This document shows positions 52,973 to 61,135 of a stretch of DNA of 64,000 bases, one piece after another. Below the pieces are notes generated by a model. That model was not told where the DNA came from. It worked only from the letters and a program-made list of their open reading frames with translations, and made no database searches. The stretch spans positions 1,736,001-1,800,000 of the forward strand of contig NZ_JACBYV010000001.1 of assembly GCF_013408425.1 (NCBI RefSeq). The letters are read 5' to 3'. The position numbers and the translations under genes were made by a program. Source of the DNA: Pseudomonas flavescens. Lineage in GTDB: Bacteria; Pseudomonadota; Gammaproteobacteria; Pseudomonadales; Pseudomonadaceae. How positions within the stretch are numbered: the first letter of the stretch is position 1; each line of letters begins with the position of its first letter.

Positions 52973-53482
52973 ATGACCGTACTCGTTCTGGAAAAACCCC
53001 TCATCGACACCGTCGATGCTACCGATTTCAAGCAAGCCATGCGCAACACCGCCGCTTCGGTGAACATCATCACCTGCGCTGGCGACGATGCCGATTACGG
53101 GCTCACCGCGACCGCGTTCAGCTCGGTGACCGCCGACCCACCCACCGTGCTGATCGCGGTGAACAGCGGCGCCAGCCTCTATCCGCACCTGATCCGCCAG
53201 AAACGCTTTTGCGTCAACGTGCTGAATGCCGATGCCGAAGAAGCCGCCAATGATTTCGCCGGCCGCCTGCCGCCCGAGCAGCGTTTCGGCAAGCATGCCT
53301 GGCGGCGCCTGGACAGCGGCAATCCGGCGCTGCTGGCCAGCACCGCGGGTTTCGACTGCCGGATTACCGACTTCCACCATGTCGGTACCCATCTGGTAGC
53401 GATTGCCGAAGTGCTGGACTGCTGGCACGACGATCAGCAGCCGCTGCTCTACGCTTCGGGCCGCTACGGCCGCTTCTCCTGA
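52973..53482 (+). CDS. Flavin reductase family protein (HpaC/DszD-like)
   Basis: The protein has 169 residues. FKQAMRNTAASVNIITC, GLTATAFSSVTADPPTVLIA and KRFCVNVLNADAEEAANDFA are typical of the flavin reductase domain that supplies free reduced FMN to two-component monooxygenases. It is the only such reductase gene seen in the window, which encodes six LLM enzymes needing reduced FMN. The stop is embedded in a possible CTG start of the next gene. Confidence 0.9.
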   Translation: MTVLVLEKPLIDTVDATDFKQAMRNTAASVNIITCAGDDADYGLTATAFSSVTADPPTVLIAVNSGASLYPHLIRQKRFCVNVLNADAEEAANDFAGRLPPEQRFGKHAWRRLDSGNPALLASTAGFDCRITDFHHVGTHLVAIAEVLDCWHDDQQPLLYASGRYGRFS

Positions 53483-53589
53483 GCGGCGCGGTTTCCGAGC
53501 GCCGGGCGTCCCCCGATGTCGAGCTGCCGCACCCGGCGCAGGGCGACGGGCTCGACACCCGGGAGCCTGAGGCGGCATTCGATCGCAAG

Positions 53590-54954
53590 GTGCCGATGAT
53601 CATCGGCTGCGCCCTGTTCATGGAGCTGCTCGACTCCACCGCCGTGCTCACGGCGCTGGCGAAGATCGCCGAGGATTTCGGCGAGTCCAGCGTGCACATG
53701 AACCTGATCGTGTCCCTGTACCTGCTCGCCGTGGCGATGTTCATCCCGATCAGCGGCTGGCTGGCAGAGCGCTACGGCCCACGGCGCCTGTTCATTGCCG
53801 CCATCGGGCTGTTCATCGCCAGCTCGCTGGCCTGTGCGCTGTCCACTTCGTTGCTGCAGCTTTCCCTGGCACGTTTCTGCCAGGGCACTGCGGGCGCGAT
53901 GATGGTACCGGTCGGGCAGATCATCCTGCTGCGCTGGACCAGCAAGGCCAACCTGATGCGCGCCATGGCCTTCCTCACCATGCCGGCCTTGCTGGGGCCG
54001 ATGGTCGGGCCGCCGCTGGGCGGCCTGCTGGTGACGACGCTGTCGTGGCACTGGATTTTTCTGATCAACCTGCCCATCGGCCTGCTGGGAATCGTCCTGA
54101 TCCTGCGGCACATTCCGGACTACCCCGGGCACCGACGCCAGCCCCTCGATCTCGCCGGCTTTCTGCTCAGCAGCCTGGCGCTGGCCAGCCTGGTACTGGC
54201 TTTCGAATCCCTCGGCCACGGCCGCTCACTGGCGTGGTTCTGGTCGTGTGCGCTGCTGGGCAATGGCCTGCTGTTCGGCCTGCCCTACATTCGCCATGCC
54301 CGGCGTTCGGCGGCACCGCTACTGGATTTCTCGCTGCTGCGCATTCCTACCTTCGCGATCGTCCTGTGGGGCGGCACGCTGTTCCGCCTGGGCAGCGCTT
54401 CACTGCCGTTTCTGCTGGTGCTGCTGTTTCAGGTCGGCTTCGGCCTCAGCGCCCTGCAGGCAGGCCTGCTGACCTTCGCCGCTGGCGCTGGTGCGTTGCT
54501 GATCAAATTCATCTCGGTACGCATGGTGAGGCGCTTCGGCTTTCGGCGCATTCTGCTGTGGAACGCCGTCATCGGTGGCCTTTCTGTGGCCATCTGTGCG
54601 TTGCTGCGGGCCGACACGCCCGCGCTGCTGGTGATCGTCATGCTGTTCATGGGCGGCCTGTCCCGCTCCCTGCAGATGAGCACCATGGGTGCGCTGACCT
54701 ACGCTGATGTCAGCAGTTGTCACGCTAGTAAAGCCAGCACCCTGTCCGCAATGTCCGTGCAACTGGGCATGAGCATGGCGGTGTGCATCGCGGCCCTGCT
54801 GCTCGGGCTTATCCAGCGTGCTCGCAACCACGCGGTCCCTGACGTCGACGATATCGGCCTGACCGTCGTGCTGGTCAGCCTGTTCTGCCTGGCGTCCACC
54901 GCTGTGTTCCGCAAACTGCACAGGGAATCGGGACTGGAAGTATCACGGGGCTGA
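53590..54954 (+). CDS. MFS transporter, DHA2/EmrB-like
   Basis: From the GTG at 53590 the product has 454 residues and about 12-14 membrane helices, beginning MIIGCALFMELLDSTAVLTA and with GWLAERYGPRRLF and PALLGPMVGPPLGGLLV. The frame stays open upstream to the flavin reductase stop, and the residues ELPHPAQGDGLDTREPEAAF look like a real N-terminal tail, so translation may start at the CTG at 53479, which overlaps that stop. Drug or metabolite export by proton antiport is expected. The substrate is unknown. Confidence 0.8.
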   Translation: MPMIIGCALFMELLDSTAVLTALAKIAEDFGESSVHMNLIVSLYLLAVAMFIPISGWLAERYGPRRLFIAAIGLFIASSLACALSTSLLQLSLARFCQGTAGAMMVPVGQIILLRWTSKANLMRAMAFLTMPALLGPMVGPPLGGLLVTTLSWHWIFLINLPIGLLGIVLILRHIPDYPGHRRQPLDLAGFLLSSLALASLVLAFESLGHGRSLAWFWSCALLGNGLLFGLPYIRHARRSAAPLLDFSLLRIPTFAIVLWGGTLFRLGSASLPFLLVLLFQVGFGLSALQAGLLTFAAGAGALLIKFISVRMVRRFGFRRILLWNAVIGGLSVAICALLRADTPALLVIVMLFMGGLSRSLQMSTMGALTYADVSSCHASKASTLSAMSVQLGMSMAVCIAALLLGLIQRARNHAVPDVDDIGLTVVLVSLFCLASTAVFRKLHRESGLEVSRG

Positions 54955-55027
54955 TTCACCGAGCCGTTTCAGTAACGCTGCGGTCGGAACACTGACCAGC
55001 AGCAAAGCCAATTGGAGGAAATCACCG

Positions 55028-56029
55028 ATGGATTACCGTTCACTGGGCAAATCCGGCCTCAAGGTATCGCCACTATCACTGGGCACCATGATGTTCGGCG
55101 GCGCCACCGACGAAACCGAATCGCGGCGCATCATCGATCAGGCGCGGGATCTGGGGGTCAACTTCATCGACACCGCGGACGTGTACAACGGCGGCATTTC
55201 CGAGCAAATCACCGGCCGCGCGATCGCCGCCGACCGAGCCAACTGGGTGCTGGCCAGCAAGGTCGGCAGCCCGCGCTCGTGGTCCCATCCAGCCAATCAG
55301 GGGCTGAGCCGCAAATCCGTCTTCGATGCCCTCGAGGGCAGCCTGCAGCGCCTGGGCACCGATTACCTAGACCTCTACTACCTGCACCGCGAAGATCACG
55401 ATACGCCGCTGGAGGAAACCATTTCCGCCATCGGCGACCTGATCCGCCAGGGCAAGATCCGCTACTGGGGCGTCTCCAACTTCCGTGGCTGGCGGCTGGC
55501 CGAGGCGGTGAACATCGCTCGCCGCCAAGGCGTCGACGATCCCGTGGCCAGTCAGCCGCTGTACAACATCGTCAACCGTCAGGCGGAAACCGAGCAGTTC
55601 ACCGCGGCGCGCCACTACGGCCTCGGCGTGGTGCCTTACAGCCCGCTGGCGCGTGGCGTACTGAGCGGCAAGTACCAGCCCGGCAGCGAACCGGATGCAG
55701 GGTCGCGGGCGGCACGGCAGGACAAACGGATTCTGGAGACAGAATGGCGCCCGGAATCACTGGCCCTGGCGCAGCAGGTCAGCACCCACGCACAGCGCCG
55801 CGGTAGCGACCCGATCAGCTTCGCCATCGCCTGGGTGCTGGCCAACCCTCAGGTCAGCGCCGCCATCGTCGGACCGCGGACGCTGCAGCAGTGGCAGAGC
55901 TATATCGGCGCCCTGGAGCTGCGCCTGGACGGCGAGGACGAGGCATTCATCGACGGCCTGGTCGCTCCCGGCCACGCCTCGACACACGGATTCAACGACC
56001 CCGCCCACTTCGTCAGCGGGCGCCACTGA
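55028..56029 (+). CDS. Aldo/keto reductase family oxidoreductase
   Basis: The protein has 333 residues. The catalytic tetrad fits NFIDTADVYNGG (Asp, Tyr), LASKVG (Lys) and YLHREDHDTP (His). TGGAGGAAATC precedes the ATG. The family reduces aldehydes and ketones with NADPH. It is followed 20 bp later by a second aldo/keto reductase gene. The substrate and any link to the sulfur genes are unknown. Confidence 0.9.
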   Translation: MDYRSLGKSGLKVSPLSLGTMMFGGATDETESRRIIDQARDLGVNFIDTADVYNGGISEQITGRAIAADRANWVLASKVGSPRSWSHPANQGLSRKSVFDALEGSLQRLGTDYLDLYYLHREDHDTPLEETISAIGDLIRQGKIRYWGVSNFRGWRLAEAVNIARRQGVDDPVASQPLYNIVNRQAETEQFTAARHYGLGVVPYSPLARGVLSGKYQPGSEPDAGSRAARQDKRILETEWRPESLALAQQVSTHAQRRGSDPISFAIAWVLANPQVSAAIVGPRTLQQWQSYIGALELRLDGEDEAFIDGLVAPGHASTHGFNDPAHFVSGRH

Positions 56030-56049
56030 TCACCCTCACAGGAGTTTCC

Positions 56050-57087
56050 ATGCAAAAGCGTACATTAGGCCGTACCGACCTCGACGTCAGCGTCATCGCC
56101 CTGGGCACCATGACCTGGGGCGAACAGAACACCGAGGCCCAGGCTTTCGAGCAGATTCGCCTGGCCAAGGATGCCGGCGTCAATTTCCTCGACACCGCGG
56201 AAATGTATCCCGTACCGCCCAACGGCAAGACCTACGGCAGTACAGAAAGCATCATCGGCAACTACTTCCGGCGCTTCGCCGATCGTGCCGACTGGGTACT
56301 GGCCAGCAAGGTCGCCGGCCCAGGCCGCATGGAACACATTCGCGACGGTAATCCGCGCCTGGACCGCAAGAACATCATCGCCGCCCTGGACGCCAGCCTG
56401 GATCGCCTGCAGACCGACTATCTCGATCTCTATCAACTGCACTGGCCGGATCGCAAGACCAACTTCTTCGGCCAGCTCGGTTTCAGCCACGAGCCGGACG
56501 ATCAGTCGGTGGCCATCGAAGACACCCTCGAAGTGCTCGACGAGCTGGTCAAGGCCGGCAAGATTCGTCATATCGGCCTGTCCAATGAAACGCCGTGGGG
56601 CACCGCGCGCTTCCTGCACCTGGCAGAAACACGCGGCTGGCCTCGCGCCGTGTCGATCCAGAACCCTTACAGCCTGCTCAACCGCACCTTCGAGATCGGC
56701 CTGGCGGAAATCGCCCTGCGCGAGCAGATCGGCCTGCTCGCCTACTCGCCACTGGCGTTTGGTGTGCTGTCCGGCAAGTACCTGAACGGTGCGCGCCCGG
56801 CGAAAGGCCGGTTGACACTGTTCGAGCGTTTCCAGCGCTACAACAACCCGCAGGTCGAACGAGCGGCCAGCGCCTACGTCGACCTGGCCCGGGAACGCGG
56901 GCTGGATCCGGCACAACTGGCGCTGGCGTTCGTGACTTCGAGGCCGTTCGTGACCAGCAACATCATCGGCGCCACGACGCTGGAGCAATTGCGCAGCAAC
57001 CTGGCCAGTGTGGAGCTGCATCTCGATGACGACCTGCTGGCTGCTCTGGAGGCCATCCACCGCAGCCAGCCCAACCCGGCACCTTGA
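56050..57087 (+). CDS. Aldo/keto reductase, Tas-like
   Basis: The protein has 345 residues from the ATG at 56050, after CAGGAG. NFLDTAEMYPVPP, LASKVAGPGRMEHIRDGNP and YQLHWPDRKTNFFGQLG are characteristic of the E. coli Tas group, with Asp, Tyr, Lys and His of the catalytic tetrad in place. It is 20 bp after the previous reductase gene and probably in the same operon, which ends at a stem-loop facing mntP. Confidence 0.9.
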   Translation: MQKRTLGRTDLDVSVIALGTMTWGEQNTEAQAFEQIRLAKDAGVNFLDTAEMYPVPPNGKTYGSTESIIGNYFRRFADRADWVLASKVAGPGRMEHIRDGNPRLDRKNIIAALDASLDRLQTDYLDLYQLHWPDRKTNFFGQLGFSHEPDDQSVAIEDTLEVLDELVKAGKIRHIGLSNETPWGTARFLHLAETRGWPRAVSIQNPYSLLNRTFEIGLAEIALREQIGLLAYSPLAFGVLSGKYLNGARPAKGRLTLFERFQRYNNPQVERAASAYVDLARERGLDPAQLALAFVTSRPFVTSNIIGATTLEQLRSNLASVELHLDDDLLAALEAIHRSQPNPAP

Positions 57088-57095
57088 GCGGCCAT

Positions 57096-57121
57096 CGGGC
57101 AGCCCGGTTCAGGGTTGCCCG
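57096..57121. terminator. Stem-loop between convergent genes
   Basis: CGGGCAGCCC and GGGTTGCCCG form a 10-bp stem (one G-T pair) with a 6-nt loop. It sits between the ends of the aldo/keto reductase and mntP genes. T-runs are lacking on both sides, so termination is only moderately supported. Confidence 0.5.
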
Positions 57122-57138
57122 GATCGCACCCGGATGAG

Positions 57139-57705
57139 TCAGAGCATGGTGTGGTCATAGAGGATCGCCGCACCCACGCCGATCAACACCAGACCACCGA
57201 TGATTTCCGCCTTGTGGCCAATAGCGGTGCCGATCACCCGGCCGAGCATCACGCCGATGGTGACCATGGTCATGGTCGCCAGACCGATTGCCAGCGCGGC
57301 GACCCAGATGTTGACGTCGACGAATGCCAGGCCGACGCCCACGGCCAATGCGTCGATGCTGGTGGCGAAGGCCGTCACCGCCAGCACCCAGAAGGAGTGC
57401 GACTTGGCTTTCTCGGCGGCGTCCGCGGCATCGGGCTGCAGACCAGCGTAGATCATGTGCAGGCCGAGCAGCAGGAGCAGCACGAAGGCGATCCAGTGAT
57501 CCCATTCCTCGACGAAGCTGGCGGCGGCCTGGCCGATGAACCAGCCGACCACGGGGGTGATGCCTTCGATCACGCCGAAGATCAGTCCAGTGCGCAGGGC
57601 ATCGATGAAGCGGGGTTTGTGCAGACTGGCGCCCTTGCCGATAGCCGCGGCGAAAGCGTCCGTGGACATGGCGAAAGCCAGAAGGATGAGGGAAATGGGA
57701 TTCAC
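57139..57705 (-). CDS. mntP: Manganese efflux pump MntP
   Basis: The protein has 188 residues with six membrane segments arranged as two related halves. The motifs with the essential Asp are [13 protein letters not shown] in helix 1 and [15 protein letters not shown] in helix 4. The length matches MntP (YebN). It exports Mn2+ from the cytoplasm. Upstream lies a yybP-ykoY riboswitch that would raise expression when Mn2+ is high. It is convergent with the aldo/keto reductase gene. Confidence 0.93.
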   Translation of the reverse strand: MNPISLILLAFAMSTDAFAAAIGKGASLHKPRFIDALRTGLIFGVIEGITPVVGWFIGQAAASFVEEWDHWIAFVLLLLLGLHMIYAGLQPDAADAAEKAKSHSFWVLAVTAFATSIDALAVGVGLAFVDVNIWVAALAIGLATMTMVTIGVMLGRVIGTAIGHKAEIIGGLVLIGVGAAILYDHTML

Positions 57706-57731
57706 GGTTACGTCTCGGTCGGGCTATGAGT

Positions 57732-57890
57732 CAATGACGGATACACGCGCCCGACCTTAGGCACGTATCTGTCATTGGTCTCACCAACCTCACGGTGTTC
57801 GCACCACGGCTTCTGCCGAGAATGTTGATACGAACGCTACCGAGCGAACTCGACAGCAGGCTACTCCCCAAAGAGGCCCGCACTTTACCC
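57732..57890 (-). ncRNA. yybP-ykoY manganese riboswitch
   Basis: Read on the minus strand, the conserved parts appear in order: GGGGAGTAGC (57869-57860), CAACATTCTCGGC and GGTGAGACC near 57785. They match the yybP-ykoY aptamer, which binds Mn2+. Directly after it, CAATGACAGATACGTGCC can pair with GGCGCGTGTATCCGTCATTG (about 57775-57732), a likely expression-platform hairpin before the mntP start. The outer limits are approximate. Confidence 0.85.
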
Positions 57891-57967
57891 AAAAGTAACG
57901 ACTGAAAAAACCACTTTTTCTGCCGGGAAAAGCCGACGAGTTGCGCGGTCGGCAACTATCCATCAGC

Positions 57968-58003
57968 CGCAAAACAGGGGCCGGACATGCCGTCCGCGGC
58001 CCC
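57968..58003 (-). terminator. Terminator of the D-2-hydroxyacid dehydrogenase operon
   Basis: On the minus strand GGGGCCGCGGAC pairs with GTCCGGCCCC (2-nt bulge), followed by TGTTTTG. It lies 50 bp after the stop of the gene at 58053 and ahead of the mntP leader. Confidence 0.65.
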
Positions 58004-58052
58004 AAGGGGCAGCTCGTCGAGAGCCACCATCCGCAAAAGCCAAGTAAAGCGA

Positions 58053-59009
58053 TCAGCCCGTAACGCTACCGCCCGGCTTGCGCCCGGCGAACACGTCCAC
58101 CAGGCTGGCAACCACCATCTCGCCCATGCGCGTGCGGGTCTGCACCGTGGCACTGGCGCGATGCGGTTGCAGCACCACCTGCTCGAGCTCGAACAGCTCG
58201 CCAGGCACCTGTGGCTCGTCGGCGAACACGTCCAGGCCAGCACCGGCAATCTGACCGTTTTGCAGCGCGGCAACCAGGGCCGGCTCGTCGACCAGCTTGC
58301 CGCGGGCGATGTTGATCAGGTAACCGTCGCGGCCCAGGGCATGCAGCACCTCGGCGTTGACGATGGCTTCGCCCTTGTCGGCAGCGGCCGCCAGGATCAG
58401 CGCATCGCTGTCGCTGGCCAGCGCCAGCAGATCCGCCACGAAGGTGTACGGCACGTCACTCATCGCCTGCAGATCGGTGTAACTGATTGGGCAACCAAAT
58501 GCAGCGGCGCGAGTGGCCACGGCTCGGCCAACGCGGCCCATGCCGACGATGCCGATGCGCATACCGGACATCTGTCGGGCCAGCGGCAATGGCACCAGCG
58601 GCGTGGCGCTCGTTGCCCACTGCCCGCTACGCACATAACGGTCACCCGTGCTGATGCCACGACATGCGGAAATCAGCAGACCGATGGCAAGGTCAGCGAC
58701 GTCCTCGGTCAATGCCCCGATAGTGGCCGTCACCTGGATACCGCGATCACGGGCATAGGCCAGATCGATGGCGTCGGTGCCCACGCCATTGACCGCCACC
58801 ACTTCGAGGTTCGGCAACTGCGCCATCACCGTCTGGGTGATGCCGGTGTGTCCGCCAGTGATCACGCCACGGATATTGGCGCCGTGTTGCGCCAGATAAG
58901 ACGCTTTGTCGGCCTGCTCGTAGTAGCGGCGGATGGTGAACAGCTGGTCGAGCTTGTCGCGAATCTCGGGGATCAGGATGGGGCTAAGCTGCAGGACTTC
59001 TGGTTTCAT
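58053..59009 (-). CDS. D-2-hydroxyacid dehydrogenase (hydroxypyruvate/glyoxylate reductase-like)
   Basis: The protein has 318 residues from the ATG at 59009, preceded by GAGGTACCC; the longer upstream frame overlaps the SDR gene. The Rossmann motif is GIVGMGRVGRAVATRAAAFG, and the catalytic Arg, Glu and His are in LINIARGKLVD, VFADEPQVP and LQPHRASAT. It is the last gene of a minus-strand cluster with an SDR, an FAH-family hydrolase and an MFS importer, and may reduce or oxidise a 2-oxo/2-hydroxy intermediate there. Confidence 0.88.
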   Translation of the reverse strand: MKPEVLQLSPILIPEIRDKLDQLFTIRRYYEQADKASYLAQHGANIRGVITGGHTGITQTVMAQLPNLEVVAVNGVGTDAIDLAYARDRGIQVTATIGALTEDVADLAIGLLISACRGISTGDRYVRSGQWATSATPLVPLPLARQMSGMRIGIVGMGRVGRAVATRAAAFGCPISYTDLQAMSDVPYTFVADLLALASDSDALILAAAADKGEAIVNAEVLHALGRDGYLINIARGKLVDEPALVAALQNGQIAGAGLDVFADEPQVPGELFELEQVVLQPHRASATVQTRTRMGEMVVASLVDVFAGRKPGGSVTG

Positions 59010-59053
59010 GGGTACCTCGTTTATCTGTTGGGCAGGTCGTACCGGCCTGTCGA

Positions 59054-59818
59054 TCAGCCGCGGCCAACGAAGGGCATGTTGGTGGCCATCACGGTCATGT
59101 TCAGCACGTTGGCCGAGAGCGGCAGCCCGGCGATGTAGCGCACGGCGTCGGCGACATGCTTGACGTCGACCATGGGCTCGACGGCGATCTCGCCATTGGC
59201 CTGGCGCACGCCCTTGGTCATGCGTACCGACAGTTCGGTCAGGGCATTGCCGATATCGATCTGGCTGCAGGCGATGCTGAACTCGCGGCCATCCAGTGCC
59301 AGGGACTTGGTCAGGCCCAGCACCGCGTGCTTGCTGGTGGTGTAAGCACTGCTGTAGGGCCGCGGCGTATGTGCGGAAATCGAACCGTTGTTGATGATCC
59401 GGCCGCCCTGTGGGGTTTGCTTGCGCATCAGCCGGAAGGCGCCACGCGCGCAGAGAAAGACACCATTGAGGTTGGTGTCGATGACGTTGCGCCACTGCTC
59501 GACATCCAGCTCGTCGAGGGTCACGGCGGGCGTGTTGACACCGGCGTTGTTGAAGACCACGTCGAGCCGCCCGTAGACCTCCTCGACGCTGGCGAACAAG
59601 GCATCGACGCTGGCCGGATCGCGGACGTCGGTAGGCACCGCGATGGCTTCCTGGCCACGGGTACGGGCAATCTCGACCAATGCCTGCAGCGGCTCGGGCC
59701 GACGCCCGGCCAGTACCAGCGAAAAACCGTCGGCCATCAGCGCCTCGGCGACGGCCTTGCCGATACCGCTGCCGGCACCGGTTACCAGGGCGACTTTTTT
59801 CAGGGTTTCATGGGACAT
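59054..59818 (-). CDS. Short-chain dehydrogenase/reductase (SDR)
   Basis: The protein has 254 residues. The cofactor motif is [10 protein letters not shown] near residue 14, NNAG is present at about 90, the catalytic Ser is in NNGSISAH and the YxxxK pair in [12 protein letters not shown]. It is a classical SDR. AGGAGAAC precedes the ATG. It is followed 44 bp later by the D-2-hydroxyacid dehydrogenase gene. Upstream lies a tandem repeat that carries copies of the first 30 bp of this gene's coding strand. Confidence 0.9.
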   Translation of the reverse strand: MSHETLKKVALVTGAGSGIGKAVAEALMADGFSLVLAGRRPEPLQALVEIARTRGQEAIAVPTDVRDPASVDALFASVEEVYGRLDVVFNNAGVNTPAVTLDELDVEQWRNVIDTNLNGVFLCARGAFRLMRKQTPQGGRIINNGSISAHTPRPYSSAYTTSKHAVLGLTKSLALDGREFSIACSQIDIGNALTELSVRMTKGVRQANGEIAVEPMVDVKHVADAVRYIAGLPLSANVLNMTVMATNMPFVGRG

Positions 59819-59899
59819 TTTTGTTCTCCTCGACGACCTGTTTACGACGTGCAGTCGGCTTGTTTAACGGCAGCGAAGTGGTGACAGCGGACGTGCGCT

Positions 59900-60301
59900 G
59901 TGGGGCTCCAATTGGTGGGCTGAAGCCCACCCTACAGCCGTGCATCCAAGCAGGTGGGCTTTAGCCCACCAATCGAACACCCGCGTTACCAATGCAGCCC
60001 TTGCTAAAAGTTACCAGAGCGACTTTTTTCGGGGTTTCAGTGGGGCTCCAATTGGTGGGCTAAAGCCCACCCTACAGCTGTGCATCCAAGCGTAGGGTGG
60101 GCTTTAGCCCACCAAATCGAACGCCCGCGTTACCAATGCAGCCCTTGCTAGAAGTTACCAGGGCGACCTTTTTCGGGGTTTCAGTGGGGCTCCAATTGGT
60201 GGGCTGAAGCCCACCCTACAGCCGTGCATCCAAGCGTAGGGTGGGCTTTAGCCCACCAAATCGAACGCCCGCTTCAACAATGCAGCCCTTGCTCGAAAAT
60301 A
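59900..60301. repeat. Three tandem 140-144 bp units containing REP palindromes
   Basis: Units start with GTGGGGCTCCAATTGGTGGG at 59900, 60040 and 60184. Each has two inverted arms, GGTGGGCT(A/G)AAGCCCACC and TAGGGTGGGCTTTAGCCCACC. At the junctions 60010-60039 and 60154-60183 lies a near copy of 59781-59810, the 5' end of the SDR gene (GTTACCAGGGCGAC then TTTTTTC). The stretch 59819-59899 shows nothing else. Confidence 0.85.
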
Positions 60302-60997
60302 CTAGGGGCGCTCGCCAACGCGCATTTCCAGTTCGGCGACGCCGCCGATACCCGCATTGATCACGTCCCCCGGCTTGAGGGCGGCGACACCGTGTGGCGT
60401 GCCGGTCATGATGAGATCACCAGGGCGCAGCGGCACCAAACGCGATAGCAGGCTGATCACTTCACCGACCGTGAATATCTGCTCTTCCAGGCTGCTGCGC
60501 TGGCGCTCCTGGCCATTGACGCTCAACCACACCGCGCCGTGATCCGGATGCCCGGCCCTGGCGACCGGCACCACCGCGGTGATCGGCGCAGCCCCCTCGA
60601 AGACCTTGGCCATTTCCCAGGCCATGCCCGCACTCTTGACCCGCATCTGGATATCACGGCGGGTCAGATCGAGACCGGCTGCGTAGCCCCAGACATGTTC
60701 AAGCGCGTCGGCTTCGGCGATGCTGGCGCCGCCCTTGCCGATCGCCACCACGAATTCGATTTCATGGCAGAACTCGTCCGTCATCGGTGGATAGATCACC
60801 TCGCCCACCGCCTCGACCACGGCGCTGGCAGGTTTCATGAAGAACACCGGCGCGTCGGGCTTTTCGCTGCCGGCGCCCGGCCAGGGATAGTTGCGGCCAA
60901 CGCAGAATACGCGGCCAACGGGAAAGCGCTGATCGTTGCCGGCTACCGGCAGGTCGACCTGGGGCTCGGGCGTGAAGACATAGGAGATGGAAGTCAT
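60302..60997 (-). CDS. Fumarylacetoacetate hydrolase (FAH) family protein, fumarylpyruvate hydrolase-like
   Basis: The protein has 231 residues from the ATG at 60997. FPVGRVFCVGRNY, FFMKPASAVV, HEIEFVVAIGKGG (metal-binding Glu residues), GLDLTRRDIQ and GDLIMTGTPHGVAAL match the fumarylpyruvate hydrolase-like branch. The segment after GRNY is PWPGAGSEKPDAPV, where relatives I know have an AxHAxE-type helix, so the lid of the active site seems altered. In this cluster it may cleave a 2,4-diketo acid; this is inference. Confidence 0.82.
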   Translation of the reverse strand: MTSISYVFTPEPQVDLPVAGNDQRFPVGRVFCVGRNYPWPGAGSEKPDAPVFFMKPASAVVEAVGEVIYPPMTDEFCHEIEFVVAIGKGGASIAEADALEHVWGYAAGLDLTRRDIQMRVKSAGMAWEMAKVFEGAAPITAVVPVARAGHPDHGAVWLSVNGQERQRSSLEEQIFTVGEVISLLSRLVPLRPGDLIMTGTPHGVAALKPGDVINAGIGGVAELEMRVGERP

Positions 60998-61052
60998 TGT
61001 TGTTGGGTTCCTGTGTAGAGCGTTCAGCCTAAGGCCGTACGCTCGTTGATAG

Positions 61053-61079
61053 TTGGACGAAAGCCGCTTCGTATTGGAC
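61053..61079 (+). promoter_or_regulatory. Candidate AraC operator: TTGGAC direct repeat at 21 bp
   Basis: TTGGACGAAAGCCG starts at 61053 and TTGGACAAAACCGG at 61074, exactly 21 bp apart, upstream of the FAH-family gene. Further TTGGAC sites lie at 62929 (plus strand) and 62825-62830 (minus strand) in the AraC/MFS divergent region. Spacing and repetition fit an AraC-family half-site pair. Confidence 0.55.
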
Positions 61080-61135
61080 AAAACCGGTCAATTCAACGGC
61101 TGGCGTCGGCACGCTGGAGCGCCGACGCCGCAGCG

